A DNA stretch of 64,000 nucleotides. Origin: Microbacterium aurum. GTDB taxonomy: Bacteria > Actinomycetota > Actinomycetes > Actinomycetales > Microbacteriaceae. The stretch's first letter is position 1. Each line of letters opens with the position of its first letter. Where the stretch lies: positions 1,240,001 through 1,304,000 of the forward strand of contig NZ_JAFBCQ010000001.1 in NCBI RefSeq assembly GCF_016907815.1, read 5' to 3'. The position numbers were made by a program, and so were the translations under genes. The notes beneath the pieces were generated by a model that was not told the DNA's origin, ran no database searches, and saw only the letters and a program-made list of their open reading frames with translations. This document shows positions 27,127 through 36,327 of this stretch, one piece after another.

Positions 27127-27990
27127 ATGACTGCGAAGAGCCAGACGAACTGGAGCGGTGACCCCGTAGAGCTGCTGCGGGCGGGGGAGGGATTCCGGCT
27201 CGCCGACGTCGACCCCGACGCCACGCCCGGATACACCGGGGGCAAGAAGCACGGTCAGGTCGATCTTCGGGCCGGGGCGGATGAGCTCGGCGAGCTGCAG
27301 GAGCGCCTGTTCGCGCAGAGCCGCATCGTGGCGGACACCCCCGCGGTCCTGCTCGTGCTGCAGGCGATGGACTCCGCCGGCAAGGGCGGCATCGTCCGCC
27401 ACGTCGTCGGCTCGGTCGATCCTCAGGGCGTCTCCCTCGTCGCGTTCAAGAAGCCCACGCCGGAAGAGCTCGCGCACGATTTCCTCTGGCGCATCGAGAA
27501 GCACGTGCCGGATGCCGGGTTCATCGGTGTCTTCGACCGCTCCCACTACGAGGACGTGCTGATCGGGCGGGTGCGGTCCCTCGCGTCCCCGGAGGAGATC
27601 GAGCGGCGCTACGGCGCGATCGTCGACTTCGAGAAGCGGCTCACCGACCGCGGCGTCCGCATCGTCAAGGTCATGCTGCACATCTCGCCCGACGAGCAGA
27701 AGTCCCGGCTGATGGAGCGGCTGGAGCGGCCGGACAAGCACTGGAAGTACAACCCCGGCGACGTCGATGAGCGCCAGCTGTGGCCGGCGTACATGGACGC
27801 CTACCAGGCGGTCTTCGAGCGGACCTCGACCCCGAACGCGCCGTGGTACGTGGTGCCCGCGAACGCGAAGTGGTACGCCCGCATCGCCGTGCAGGCACTG
27901 CTCCTCGACGCGCTCGAGGACATCGATCCGCAGTGGCCGGCCGCCGATTTCGACGTCGAGGCCGAGAAGCGCCGCCTCGCCGCCACCTGA
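27127..27990 (+). CDS. ppk2: Polyphosphate kinase 2 family protein
   Basis: A 287-residue nucleotide phosphotransferase that uses polyphosphate to phosphorylate nucleotides, or the reverse. The Walker A-like loop is MDSAGKGG and the Walker B/lid Arg segment is FDRSHYEDVLIGRV, with a later lid HKWKY-like region (DKHWKYNPGD). The single-domain length fits PPK2 class III-like enzymes, but the class cannot be fixed by eye. ATG 27127 is chosen over GTG 27121. It is inserted between menD and menF with no obvious pathway link. Confidence 0.9.
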   Translation: MTAKSQTNWSGDPVELLRAGEGFRLADVDPDATPGYTGGKKHGQVDLRAGADELGELQERLFAQSRIVADTPAVLLVLQAMDSAGKGGIVRHVVGSVDPQGVSLVAFKKPTPEELAHDFLWRIEKHVPDAGFIGVFDRSHYEDVLIGRVRSLASPEEIERRYGAIVDFEKRLTDRGVRIVKVMLHISPDEQKSRLMERLERPDKHWKYNPGDVDERQLWPAYMDAYQAVFERTSTPNAPWYVVPANAKWYARIAVQALLLDALEDIDPQWPAADFDVEAEKRRLAAT

Positions 27991-28009
27991 CCCCGGCGGG
28001 CGTCGCTCG

Positions 28010-29272
28010 CTAGGCCAGGGCGTCGACGATCGGGCGGAACTTCACGCGGGTCTCGAGCATCTCGGCTTCGGGGTCGCTGCCGGCGACGATCCCGGCGCCC
28101 GCGTGCGCGGTGAAGCGGATGCCGTCCGGATCCGCCCCCGCGAGGTCGAACTGTGCGCCGCGCAACGCGATCGCCCACTCGCCGTCGCCGTGCCCGTCGA
28201 CCCAGCCGACCGGTCCCGCGTAGCGCCCCCGGTCGAACGGCTCGATGCGGCGGATGGCGGCGATCGCGGCGTCCGTCGGGGTCCCGGCGACCGCTGCGGT
28301 GGGGTGCAGCACCCCGACGAGGTCGAGCGCCGAGGTGCCAGCGGCGGTCGTGGCCTCGACGTCGGTGGCGAGGTGCCAGACGTTCGGCAGCGACAGGGTG
28401 AACGGCTGCTCGGCGGCGGCCAGCGCCGACGTGTGCGGCGTGAGCGCGTCGACGAGGCTGCGGACCGCGTAGCCGTGCTCGGCGAGGTCCTTCGCGCTCG
28501 TGGCGAGGGCGAGTGCCGCGTCGCGGTCGGCGTCGGGGTTCGCGCCGCGGGCGACGGTCCCGGCGAGGACGCGCGCCGTCACCTGCCCGCCCGAGACGGT
28601 GACGAGCGTCTCGGGGCTCGCGCCGATGAGCCCGTCGACCGCGTACACCCACGTGTCGGGATACGCCGAGGCGAGGGAGCGGACGAGGCGCCGCAGGTCG
28701 GCGTGACCGGGCACCGTGCCCACGAGGTCGCGGGCGAGGACGACCTTGCTGACCTCGCCGGCCGAGATCGCGGCGAGCCCCTGCCGGACGGCGTCCTGAT
28801 ACCCGTCGGGCGTCAGCGCGCCCGGGCCCACCGCGGCGGACCAGTGCGGGCCGTAGCCGATCGTTTGAGGCGCCTCGGGATCGGGCGCCCCGGCATCCGG
28901 CAGCACCCACGTGGCCCAGGTGAGGCCGTCGCGGTGCCCGATCGTCAGGAGGGGGACGGTGAGGACGGCCGTCGCCGCGGACTCCGCGTCGAACGGCAGC
29001 GCGCCGAAGGCGACGAGGCCCGAGCCCGGCACGCCGACGTGGTCGTCCACCTGCGCCGCCGCGGCGACCTCGCGCCAGCGGGCCGCGAGACCGGCGACCT
29101 CGGCGCCGTGCGCCGTCAGGGTGAGGGCGCGGCCGACGCCGACGAGCCACGCGCCGCCGCGGGTCCACACCAGGGGATCGGCGGGATCGCCGTACTGCAG
29201 CAGATCGTCGACGTGCGCGATCTCGCGGGTCACCACGCGCAGCCGGGCGGGGCTGGGGGTGGGAGCGTTCAC
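28010..29272 (-). CDS. menF: Isochorismate synthase
   Basis: Chorismate-binding enzyme of 420 residues that isomerises chorismate to isochorismate, the entry step of menaquinone synthesis. Conserved features are VSKVVLARD, IGASPETLV, the catalytic region around LHPTAAVAGTP, and the C-terminal GSDPEAEMLETRVKFRP. GTG 29272 is preferred; the open frame extends further upstream but overlaps the divergent DUF402 gene. It could alternatively be called an EntC-type enzyme, but the men neighbourhood supports MenF. Confidence 0.92.
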   Translation of the reverse strand: MNAPTPSPARLRVVTREIAHVDDLLQYGDPADPLVWTRGGAWLVGVGRALTLTAHGAEVAGLAARWREVAAAAQVDDHVGVPGSGLVAFGALPFDAESAATAVLTVPLLTIGHRDGLTWATWVLPDAGAPDPEAPQTIGYGPHWSAAVGPGALTPDGYQDAVRQGLAAISAGEVSKVVLARDLVGTVPGHADLRRLVRSLASAYPDTWVYAVDGLIGASPETLVTVSGGQVTARVLAGTVARGANPDADRDAALALATSAKDLAEHGYAVRSLVDALTPHTSALAAAEQPFTLSLPNVWHLATDVEATTAAGTSALDLVGVLHPTAAVAGTPTDAAIAAIRRIEPFDRGRYAGPVGWVDGHGDGEWAIALRGAQFDLAGADPDGIRFTAHAGAGIVAGSDPEAEMLETRVKFRPIVDALA

Positions 29273-29330
29273 TCGACCCAGCCTAATCCGGCGGGCCGTG
29301 CCGCTGACGCGGCGGCGTAGGCTCGCGATC

Positions 29331-29867
29331 ATGACCGACCGACCCGCGCCCGGCACCCCGCTCGTCTTCCGCTGGCGCAAGTGGGACGGCTCGCCGCACT
29401 GGGAGCACGACTGCGTCTTCCTCGGCAGCGACGCCCACGGTGACTGGGTGGGCCAGCGCGACGGCTGGCGCAGCGCCCGGCCCGGCCTCGACACGGTCTC
29501 GAACGGCGACAACGTCACCCTCATCCCGCCGAGCGGGGAGTACGCGGCGACCCTCAACGCGACCCACCCGCGCATCGCCGTCTACATCGACATCGCGTGG
29601 GACGTGAGGTGGGATAGCGGGGCGGACCCGACCGGCATCGACATGGACCTCGACGTCGTCCGCGCCCGCGACGAGCGCGGCGTGTTCATCGACGACCGCG
29701 ACGAGTGGGAGGAGCACCGCGTGCGGTACGGCTACCCGGCGGACATCGTCCTGCGCCTGGAGCAGGTCGCCATCGACCTGGAGGCCGCTGTCCGTGCCGC
29801 AGCGCCGCCGTACGACGAGGCCACCGCCGCGCACTGGCTGGGCGTCCTGACGCGGCTCGCGCCGTAG
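29331..29867 (+). CDS. DUF402 domain protein
   Basis: A 178-residue soluble protein. The conserved FRWRKWDGSPHWEHDC opening and the DIAWDVRW and DMDLDVV acidic strands are typical of the DUF402/FomD-like family, which adopts a beta-barrel fold and includes nucleotide-phosphate hydrolases. The acidic residues are the likely metal ligands. ATG 29331. It is divergent from menF and ten bases ahead of menG. Confidence 0.83.
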   Translation: MTDRPAPGTPLVFRWRKWDGSPHWEHDCVFLGSDAHGDWVGQRDGWRSARPGLDTVSNGDNVTLIPPSGEYAATLNATHPRIAVYIDIAWDVRWDSGADPTGIDMDLDVVRARDERGVFIDDRDEWEEHRVRYGYPADIVLRLEQVAIDLEAAVRAAAPPYDEATAAHWLGVLTRLAP

Positions 29868-29876
29868 GATCGAACG

Positions 29877-30590
29877 GTGACAGAGCACCGCGCAGACCTC
29901 GGCAAGGACCCCGATCGCGTCAGCGGCATGTTCGACGGGGTCGCCGCCGGGTACGACCGCACCAACACCGTGTTGAGCCTCGGCAACGACCGGCTGTGGC
30001 GCATCGCCACGACGCGCGCGGTCGCGCCGAAGCCGGGACAGCGCATCCTCGACCTCGCCGCCGGCACCGGGGCGAGCTCGGTCGCTCTGGCGCGCAGCGG
30101 CGCCGACATCGTCGCGGGCGACTTCTCCGCCGGCATGATCGCGGAGGGGCGCCGTCGGCACGGTCACGTGCCGAACGTCACGTTCGCCGAGGCCGATGCG
30201 ATGGATCTCCCGTTCGCCGACGGCGAGTTCGACGCCGTCACCATCTCGTTCGGCCTGCGCAACGTCAACGACCCGAAGAAGGCGCTCGCCGAGATGCTGC
30301 GGGTCACCGCGCCCGGCGGCAAGCTCGTCGTGTGCGAGTTCTCCCACCCGCAGAACGCCGTGTTCGCGAGCCTGTATCGCTTGTACAACGACCGGATCCT
30401 GCCGTCGGTCGCGAAGGTCGTGAGCTCGAACGCCGACGCCTACGACTATCTCAACGAGTCGATCAAGGACTGGCCCGACCAGGTGACCCTGTCGTCGTGG
30501 ATTCGGGATGCCGGATGGAGCGCCGTCGCGCACCGCGATCTCACGTTCGGCATCGTCGCGCTGCATCGTGCGCTCAAGCCGCTGGGCTGA
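29877..30590 (+). CDS. menG: Demethylmenaquinone methyltransferase
   Basis: SAM-dependent methyltransferase of 237 residues (UbiE/MenG family) that performs the last step of menaquinone synthesis. Visible features are the N-terminal [13 protein letters not shown], the SAM-binding loop [14 protein letters not shown], the family-specific [16 protein letters not shown], and the C-terminal SWIRDAGW segment. Start GTG 29877. It lies 22 bases upstream of the polyprenyl diphosphate synthase, so the two probably form an operon. Confidence 0.95.
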   Translation: MTEHRADLGKDPDRVSGMFDGVAAGYDRTNTVLSLGNDRLWRIATTRAVAPKPGQRILDLAAGTGASSVALARSGADIVAGDFSAGMIAEGRRRHGHVPNVTFAEADAMDLPFADGEFDAVTISFGLRNVNDPKKALAEMLRVTAPGGKLVVCEFSHPQNAVFASLYRLYNDRILPSVAKVVSSNADAYDYLNESIKDWPDQVTLSSWIRDAGWSAVAHRDLTFGIVALHRALKPLG

Positions 30591-30612
30591 CCGCGGCCGG
30601 TAGGCTGTCAGG

Positions 30613-31674
30613 GTGACTCCGAGCCCCTCCGCTCCCGGCGCGCGCCTGACCGCCAATCTCGGTCTGACCGAGCGCGTGCTCGCCGGACCCCGGATGCGCA
30701 AGCTCCTCACGGTCGTGGAGGACGGCCTCGACCGCGTCGAGGACACGCTCGCCCGTGAGCTCCGCGTGAGCGACCAGCTCGCCGACGCGACCACCCGCTA
30801 CCTGTACGAGGCCGGCGGCAAGCGCGTGCGCCCCATGCTGACGCTGCTGACCGCGCAGCTCGGAGCCGGCACGACCGACTTCGTCGTCGCGGGCGCGACC
30901 GCGCTGGAGATGACGCACCTGGGCTCGCTGTACCACGACGACGTGATGGACGGCGCCGACGTCCGGCGCGGCGTCCCGAGCGCGCACGCCGTCTGGGGCA
31001 ACAACGTCGCGATCCTCACCGGCGACCTGCTCTTCTCGCGCGCCAGCCAGCTGATGGCGCAGATCGGCGAGCGCGCCATCCGCCTGCAGGCCGACACCTT
31101 CGAGCGGCTCGTGCTCGGCCAGATGCACGAGACCGTCGGCGCCCAGGCGGGCGATGACCCGGTGGAGTTCTATCTGCAGGTGCTCGCCGACAAGACGGGA
31201 TCGCTGATCGCGGCATCCGCTCAGGCCGGCATCCTCTTCTCCGACGCGCCCGCCGAGTACCGCGCGCCCGCCCTGGAGTACGGCGAGCGGGTGGGCGTCG
31301 CGTTCCAGCTGCTCGACGACGTCATCGACCTGTCCGACGACCCCGGCGAGACCGGCAAGGTGCCCGGCACCGACCTGCGCGCGGGCGTTCCGACCATGCC
31401 GTACCTGCTGCTCGGGCGTGCGGCCGACCCCGCGTCGCGGGCGCTCCGGGCGACGATCGACGACGGCGTGGCGCGCATCGCCGACGGCGCCGACCCCGGC
31501 ATCCTCGACGAGGCCATCGGCCACCTGCGTGACCATGCCGTCACCGAGGCGACCCGGCGTCAGGCGTACGAATGGGCGGATGCCGCGATCGAGGCGATCG
31601 ACCCGCTTCCGGCCGGCGTCGTCCGCGATGCGCTCGTCAAGCTCGCGCACGTGATCGTCGACCGATCCAGCTAA
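30613..31674 (+). CDS. Trans-polyprenyl diphosphate synthase
   Basis: All-trans isoprenyl chain-elongating enzyme of 353 residues, most likely making the side chain attached by MenA. The first Asp-rich motif is YHDDVMDGADVRRG and the second is LLDDVIDLSDD, with GGKRVRP for IPP binding. The residues before the first Asp motif (LGSLY) have an aromatic at the chain-length position; the product length (octa- to deca-prenyl) cannot be set by eye. GTG 30613. Confidence 0.93.
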   Translation: MTPSPSAPGARLTANLGLTERVLAGPRMRKLLTVVEDGLDRVEDTLARELRVSDQLADATTRYLYEAGGKRVRPMLTLLTAQLGAGTTDFVVAGATALEMTHLGSLYHDDVMDGADVRRGVPSAHAVWGNNVAILTGDLLFSRASQLMAQIGERAIRLQADTFERLVLGQMHETVGAQAGDDPVEFYLQVLADKTGSLIAASAQAGILFSDAPAEYRAPALEYGERVGVAFQLLDDVIDLSDDPGETGKVPGTDLRAGVPTMPYLLLGRAADPASRALRATIDDGVARIADGADPGILDEAIGHLRDHAVTEATRRQAYEWADAAIEAIDPLPAGVVRDALVKLAHVIVDRSS

Positions 31675-31694
31675 CCCACTCGTAAGGAACACAC

Positions 31695-33068
31695 ATGACC
31701 AACCTCCGGCTGGCCATCGTCGGCGCGGGACCCGCCGGCATCTACGCCGCGGACATCCTGCTGAAGGCCGAGCGCAAGTTCGACGTGTCGATCGACCTGT
31801 TCGACCAGCTGCCGGCGCCGTACGGGCTGGTGCGCTATGGCGTGGCGCCCGACCACCCCCGCATCAAGGGCATCATCAACGCGCTCCGGGATGTCCTCGA
31901 CCGCGGCGACATCCGCATCTTCGGCAACGTGCGCTTCGGCGAGGACATCACCCTCGACGACCTCAAGCGTCACTACCACGCCGTCATCTTCTCCACCGGC
32001 GCGATCCGCGACGCCGACCTCGACATTCCCGGCATCGACTCCGAGGGCTCGTTCGGGGCCGCCGACTTCGTCAGCTGGTACGACGGCCACCCGGACTTCC
32101 CGCGCGAGTGGCCGCTGGACGCGGCATCCATCGCCGTCATCGGCAACGGCAACGTCGCCCTGGACGTCGCCCGCATCCTCGCCAAGCACCCCGAGGATCT
32201 GCTGGTCACCGAGATCCCGGCCAACGTGCAGGCGGGGCTGGAGGCGTCGCAGGTCACCGACGTGCACGTGTTCGGGCGCCGGGGGCCGGCGCAGGTGAAG
32301 TTCACGCCGCTCGAGCTGCGCGAGCTCGGCGAGCTGCGCGACGTCGACATGGTGGTCTACGACGAGGACTTCGACTACGACGAGGCGTCGCGGGCCGCGA
32401 TCGCGAGCAACAAGCAGGTCATGGTGATTGACCGGGTGCTGCAGTCGTGGCGCCAGCGTCCGAGCGTCAACAACGCCGGCGGCACCGCGAGCCGGCGCCT
32501 GCACCTGCACTTCTACGCCAAGCCGGTCTCGGTGAAGACCGACGACGCCGGGCGCGTCTCGGCGCTCGTGTACGAGCGCACGCGACCCGACGACGAGGGC
32601 GGCGTGGTCGGCACCGGTGAGCTGCGCGAGGTGCCCATCCAGCAGCTGTACCGGGCCGTCGGCTACTTCGGGTCGCCCCTGCCGGGGGTTCCGTTCGACA
32701 AGCGCCACGGCGTGATCCCCAACCACGAGGGCCAGGTGCTGCACAAGGACTCGAACGAGCGCGTCCCCGGGGTGTACGCGACAGGCTGGATCAAGCGGGG
32801 GCCCGTCGGCCTCATCGGCCACACGAAGTCCGACGCCATGGAGACGGTGAGTCACCTGATCAACGACCAGGGCTCATGGTGGACCCCGGAGGACCCGTCG
32901 CCCGAGGCGATCCCCGCCCTGCTGGAGTCGCGCGGCGTGGCGTGGACGGACCTCGACGGCTGGCACCGGCTCGACGAGCACGAGGTCGCGCTCGGCGAGC
33001 CGGTGGGCCGCGCCCGCATCAAGGTCGTCGACCGCGACGAGATGGTGCGGGTCTCCCGCGGGGAGTGA
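31695..33068 (+). CDS. fprA: Ferredoxin/flavodoxin-NADP+ reductase (FprA-like)
   Basis: Flavoenzyme of 457 residues, close to adrenodoxin reductase and mycobacterial FprA. It exchanges electrons between NADPH and ferredoxin-type carriers. The FAD-binding GAGPAGIYAADIL lies at residues about 9-21, the family segment APYGLVRYGVAPDHP follows, and NADP binding is at IGNGNVALDVARIL. The C-terminal GWIKRGPVGLIGHTK closes the FAD site. ATG 31695 has TAAGGAA upstream. Confidence 0.93.
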   Translation: MTNLRLAIVGAGPAGIYAADILLKAERKFDVSIDLFDQLPAPYGLVRYGVAPDHPRIKGIINALRDVLDRGDIRIFGNVRFGEDITLDDLKRHYHAVIFSTGAIRDADLDIPGIDSEGSFGAADFVSWYDGHPDFPREWPLDAASIAVIGNGNVALDVARILAKHPEDLLVTEIPANVQAGLEASQVTDVHVFGRRGPAQVKFTPLELRELGELRDVDMVVYDEDFDYDEASRAAIASNKQVMVIDRVLQSWRQRPSVNNAGGTASRRLHLHFYAKPVSVKTDDAGRVSALVYERTRPDDEGGVVGTGELREVPIQQLYRAVGYFGSPLPGVPFDKRHGVIPNHEGQVLHKDSNERVPGVYATGWIKRGPVGLIGHTKSDAMETVSHLINDQGSWWTPEDPSPEAIPALLESRGVAWTDLDGWHRLDEHEVALGEPVGRARIKVVDRDEMVRVSRGE

Positions 33069-33103
33069 GGGCTTCGCAAAACCCGCGTCGCTCGGCTGAC
33101 GCC

Positions 33104-33742
33104 ATGGCATCCTGGGTCCCCGACATCCTCGGGAAGCCGTTCGCCCAGCGGACACTGCAGCTGGGCGAGGATGCCGACGGCCCCCTCGTCGCGACGCTCG
33201 TGCGGTCGCTGCCGTCGGGGCTGCTGCGGATGCTCGGCCCCCTGGCGGATGTGGACGTGCTCTACGTACATGGCTGGTCGGACTACTTCTTCCAGCGGGA
33301 GCTTGCCCGGTTCTGGAACCGCCTCGGGGCGCGCTTCTACGCGCTGGATCTCCGGAGGTACGGGCGGAGCCTTCGGCCGGGTCAGGCTCCGGGATACATC
33401 ACGTCCCTCAGCGATTACGACGCCGACATCTCCGCCGCTCTCGACGCGAGGGCCGGGCACGCGCGCGTCGCCGGGGGAGTGGATGTGGGGTGTCCGGCGC
33501 TCGTGCTGCTGTCGCGGCACTCCACCTCGCCGATGCAGTGGTCGGATCAGATAACCTCCACCGACAGCGTTCTCGTCGTCGACGACATCGCCCGGACGGC
33601 GACCCGAATCGGCAACGCGGTCACTGTCGCGCGGATCGACGGCGCCATCCACGATGTCTTCCTGTCGGCGCCGGCTCCTCGCGACGCGGCGTTCTCCGCG
33701 CTGGAGCGTTGGTTGGTGGGGCCGGGCATCGCCCTGCCCTGA
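33104..33742 (+). pseudogene. Alpha/beta hydrolase with in-frame internal deletion
   Basis: An open frame of 212 codons. The first 110 residues are a normal start of a serine-hydrolase family common in Microbacteriaceae (VDVLYVHGWSDYFFQ, FYALDLRRYGRSLRPGQ, GYITSLSDYDADI). After about residue 112 the sequence jumps to a late strand (GVDVGCPALVLLSRHST) and the normal end with the catalytic His (IDGAIHDVFLS). The GxSxG nucleophile elbow and lid, roughly 110-130 residues, are missing without a frame change. The product should be catalytically dead. Confidence 0.68.
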
Positions 33743-33777
33743 TCCGTCTCGGCGCGGCGCGCGCCGGCATCCCGCGT

Positions 33778-34290
33778 TCAGTCTCCCGTGGTGATCTGCC
33801 GGGTGAGCTCGTCGATCTCGTCGTCGCTGAGCGCGACGCCGGCCTGCTCCAGGCGCTGCGCGAGCACGTGCCGGACCTCGTCGGCGTCGCCCGAGGCGAT
33901 GTCGCCGCGGACCTGCGCCACGATGCCGGTGACCTTCTCGACGTCGGAGGCGTTGTTCTGCGACATCGACGGCAGGCGCTGCTCCTGCTCGCCCGACAGC
34001 GCGTCCTGGGAGGACCCCGCCCAGACCTTCTCGCGGCCGCCGTCCTGCCCGTGATGGTCGGGGTCGGACTGCGCGCCCCCGATGACGCCGACGCCGACGG
34101 CCTCGTGCGACGGATCGTTGTCGGCGGGCGCGGGCTGGGCGTCGGCGCCGGACTCGTCGCGTGTCGATTCGTCGGGCTTGCCGGTGTCGGGGTAGTTCGT
34201 GCCGGGTGCGTCGAATTCGTGCTCGGTCGTGCTCTCCGCGCCGCCGTGCTGCGGGGGAGTCTGCATGCGGTCCTGCTGGGGGTCGCTCAT
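33778..34290 (-). CDS. Hydrophilic protein of unknown function
   Basis: A 170-residue protein without signal peptide or membrane segment. The first 110 residues are low-complexity, rich in Asp, Glu, Gln, Ser and Pro. The last 60 residues form two amphipathic helices (VEKVTGIVAQVRGDI and VRHVLAQRLEQAG). It is not recognised, but codon bias is normal for the window. Confidence 0.65.
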   Translation of the reverse strand: MSDPQQDRMQTPPQHGGAESTTEHEFDAPGTNYPDTGKPDESTRDESGADAQPAPADNDPSHEAVGVGVIGGAQSDPDHHGQDGGREKVWAGSSQDALSGEQEQRLPSMSQNNASDVEKVTGIVAQVRGDIASGDADEVRHVLAQRLEQAGVALSDDEIDELTRQITTGD

Positions 34291-34388
34291 GTCGCGTGAT
34301 CCTTCCGTCGCGTCCTACTCTTCGCGGGCGGGGGAGCCGTCGGCAGGGGGTTGACGGGGCGGATGCCGGCCGGTAGCGGCCGGAATCG

Positions 34389-34701
34389 TCACGGCACGGG
34401 CGGGAAGACCCGCCGCAGCAGGAGCCGCTGGCCGAGTGTCCACGCGACCGTGACCAGGAGATAGATGCCGGCGGCGAGCGGGACGAACGCGGCGACGACC
34501 GCGGTTGCGAACTGCAGCATCCCGACCAGGGCCGGCGAGCGTCTGCGTCAGCAGCTCGTTGGCGTGGCCGTCGATCATGCGGTGGAGGAACACCGAGTAC
34601 AGGAGTCCGACGACGGGGGCCTGGATGAGGAGGGGGAGGCATCCCGCGAGCGGCGACGCGCCCTCCGCACGGTAGAGGTTCATCGTTTCTCGCTGCGGAT
34701 C
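34389..34701 (-). pseudogene. Decayed YidC/OxaA membrane insertase paralogue
   Basis: Two in-register fragments of a YidC-type insertase. The first begins without its own N-terminal helices (DPQRETMNLYRAEGASPLAGC, then LLIQAPVVGLLYSVFLH) and reads to LTQTLAG. After a small deletion with a frame change near 34,525, the normal C-terminal helices appear in another frame (VGMLQFATAVVAAFVPL, GIYLLVTVAWTLGQRLLLRRVF), ending at the TGA at 34389-34391. The first transmembrane part and a middle segment are gone. It lies downstream of the DUF6412 gene, its usual partner. Confidence 0.72.
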
Positions 34702-34705
34702 GACG

Positions 34706-34996
34706 CTACGCGGCCGCGGCCGCCTGGCCCGGTCCGCGGCGGCGCACGTGGCCGGCCGCGTCGGGATCGCTCTGTGTCAGGGGTGCCGACAGCTCGCTGC
34801 GGCGGGTGGGACGCGCGGGAGAGCCGCGCCGCGGCACGTGGGTCGCCGCACCACTGGTGGCGACGATCAGCACGATCGCGGCGAGAAGCATCACCGTCAC
34901 CGTCGCCACGGAGCCCGATGCGGCGGGGTCGGCGAGCGCGAGCAGGCCGATCGCCGCGAGGAGCGAGCGCAGGAGGGACGTGATGGTGTCGACCAT
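34706..34996 (-). CDS. DUF6412-like small membrane protein
   Basis: A 96-residue protein with two hydrophobic helices (about 5-22 and 28-48) and a basic, Ala-rich tail. The layout and the position just upstream of a YidC-like gene fit the DUF6412 family. ATG 34996 has a good GGGAGGA ribosome site. The C-terminal tail reads into the region where the insertase paralogue lost its start, so it may be slightly altered. Confidence 0.68.
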   Translation of the reverse strand: MVDTITSLLRSLLAAIGLLALADPAASGSVATVTVMLLAAIVLIVATSGAATHVPRRGSPARPTRRSELSAPLTQSDPDAAGHVRRRGPGQAAAAA

Positions 34997-35029
34997 TGCG
35001 CATCCTCCCGGCTGAGACTCACGATACTC

Positions 35030-35318
35030 GCCGGGCGGTGGCGCTCTGCGATGCGGGTGTCCATGAGGAAGTTCCCTTCTACGGTCAGGTGGAACCTGAG
35101 CTGCGGTTGCATGCGAAGGGGGCCGCCGTCTCGCCGGACCTGGGTCGGGCCGACGCCGTGGACCGAGCGGAATGCTCGACCGAACGCCTCGCTCGAGCCA
35201 TAGGCGTACCGCACCGCGATGCTGAGCAGGTCCGCGCCGCCAGCGACGAGAACACGCGACGCACGTGGTACTCCGTCGTGCCGAGCGCACGCGCGAGCGA
35301 CGCGACGTCGAGGTCGTC
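35030..35318 (-). pseudogene. AraC-family regulator fragment
   Basis: Two frames give consecutive parts of an AraC/GyrI-type regulator. The first recognition helix (DLDVASLARALGTTEYHVRRVFSSL) is in one frame. After a small deletion the second helix and linker appear in another (SIAVRYAYGSSEAFGRAFRSVHGVGPT, LRFHLTVEG, MDTRIAER). Start codon, the middle of the DNA-binding domain and the whole ligand domain are missing. Not expressed as a functional regulator. Confidence 0.7.
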
Positions 35319-35366
35319 CTACTATCGCGGTCCGATGACATCAGGACCGGCGGTCGGCGGTGAGGC

Positions 35367-35855
35367 TCAGCGGTAGTTGACGAACTGGAGGTCGACGTCG
35401 AGGTCTGCGGCCTTGAGGAGTCGCTGCACCTCCTGCAGGTCGTCACGCGACTTCGACTGCACCCGCAACTCGTCGCCCTGGATCTGCGACTTCACCGACT
35501 TGGGTCCCTCGTCGCGTATGATCTTGCCGATCTTCTTCGCATTCTCCGACGAGATCCCCTCTTTGAGGGTGGAGGTGATCCGGTACTCCTTGCCGGATGC
35601 CTGCGGCTCGCCCGACTCGAGCGACTTCAGCGAGATGCCGCGCTTGATGAGCTTCGACTGGAAGACATCGAGGATCGCCTTCGCGCGCTCTTCGCTGTTC
35701 GCCTTGATGAGGATCGCCTCGCCCGACCATTCGATCGAGGCATCCGTGCCCTTGAAGTCGTAGCGCTGCTCGACCTCCTTGCGGGCTTGGTTGAGAGCGT
35801 TGTCCGCCTCCTGGCGATCGATCTTGGAGACGATGTCGAAACTGGAGTCAGCCAT
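35367..35855 (-). CDS. yajQ: YajQ family nucleotide-binding protein
   Basis: A 162-residue soluble protein of the YajQ/DUF520 family. Members bind nucleotides or RNA, and some bind cyclic di-GMP and act with transcription factors. The two ferredoxin-like repeats are visible, with the conserved opening [32 protein letters not shown] and the ending FVNYR. Length is typical. ATG 35855. Confidence 0.94.
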   Translation of the reverse strand: MADSSFDIVSKIDRQEADNALNQARKEVEQRYDFKGTDASIEWSGEAILIKANSEERAKAILDVFQSKLIKRGISLKSLESGEPQASGKEYRITSTLKEGISSENAKKIGKIIRDEGPKSVKSQIQGDELRVQSKSRDDLQEVQRLLKAADLDVDLQFVNYR

Positions 35856-35864
35856 GTCGCCAAT

Positions 35865-36305
35865 CTACCCGTGGTGCGTCGCAGCCGCAGAGTCCGCCGC
35901 GTCGACTTCGACGAGGTGGAACCAGTCTCCGGTCGGGGCGAGTCGGGTCCACACGGGAAGGAAGTGGGGATCCGTCACGTGCCCGTCGAACTCGGCGCGT
36001 TCCACGCCGCGGGCCGCCAGAACGTCGAGAGAGCGGCGCATGCATCCTTCGACCAGTCGCCCACCGTCGGGGCAGTCTGCTTGTCAACCGCTCGAAGACT
36101 GCTGAGTTGGGAGAACATGGCGCGGCCGTGGCCGCGCATCCTGAACGCGGGGTCCACTGCAATCTCTCGTCGCGCCATCCGTCGGCGCGCAGGGGGATGG
36201 CTCGCATCCAGTCGGGCGCGGCGTCGATCACCCCTTGCGACAACGGCTCGAAGTCCATCGATCCAACTTGCCACACCGGATCCGCGCGCGTCGCCGGTGA
36301 GAACC
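35865..36305 (-). pseudogene. GNAT-like acetyltransferase broken by frameshifts
   Basis: Three frames carry successive pieces of one protein. The first (from about 36,300) reads DPVWQVGSMDFEPLSQGV and ADGWRDE. The second (about 36,170-36,020) has the acetyl-CoA strand EIAVDPAFRMRGHGRAMF. The third has LDVLAARGVERAEFDGHV and DWFHLVEVDAAD, ending with TAG at 35865-35867. Each piece keeps normal codon bias, so decay is recent or the read has indels. It lies ten bases from the yajQ start. Confidence 0.62.
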
Positions 36306-36327
36306 GCGCGATGGTGAAAGGGCTGCG

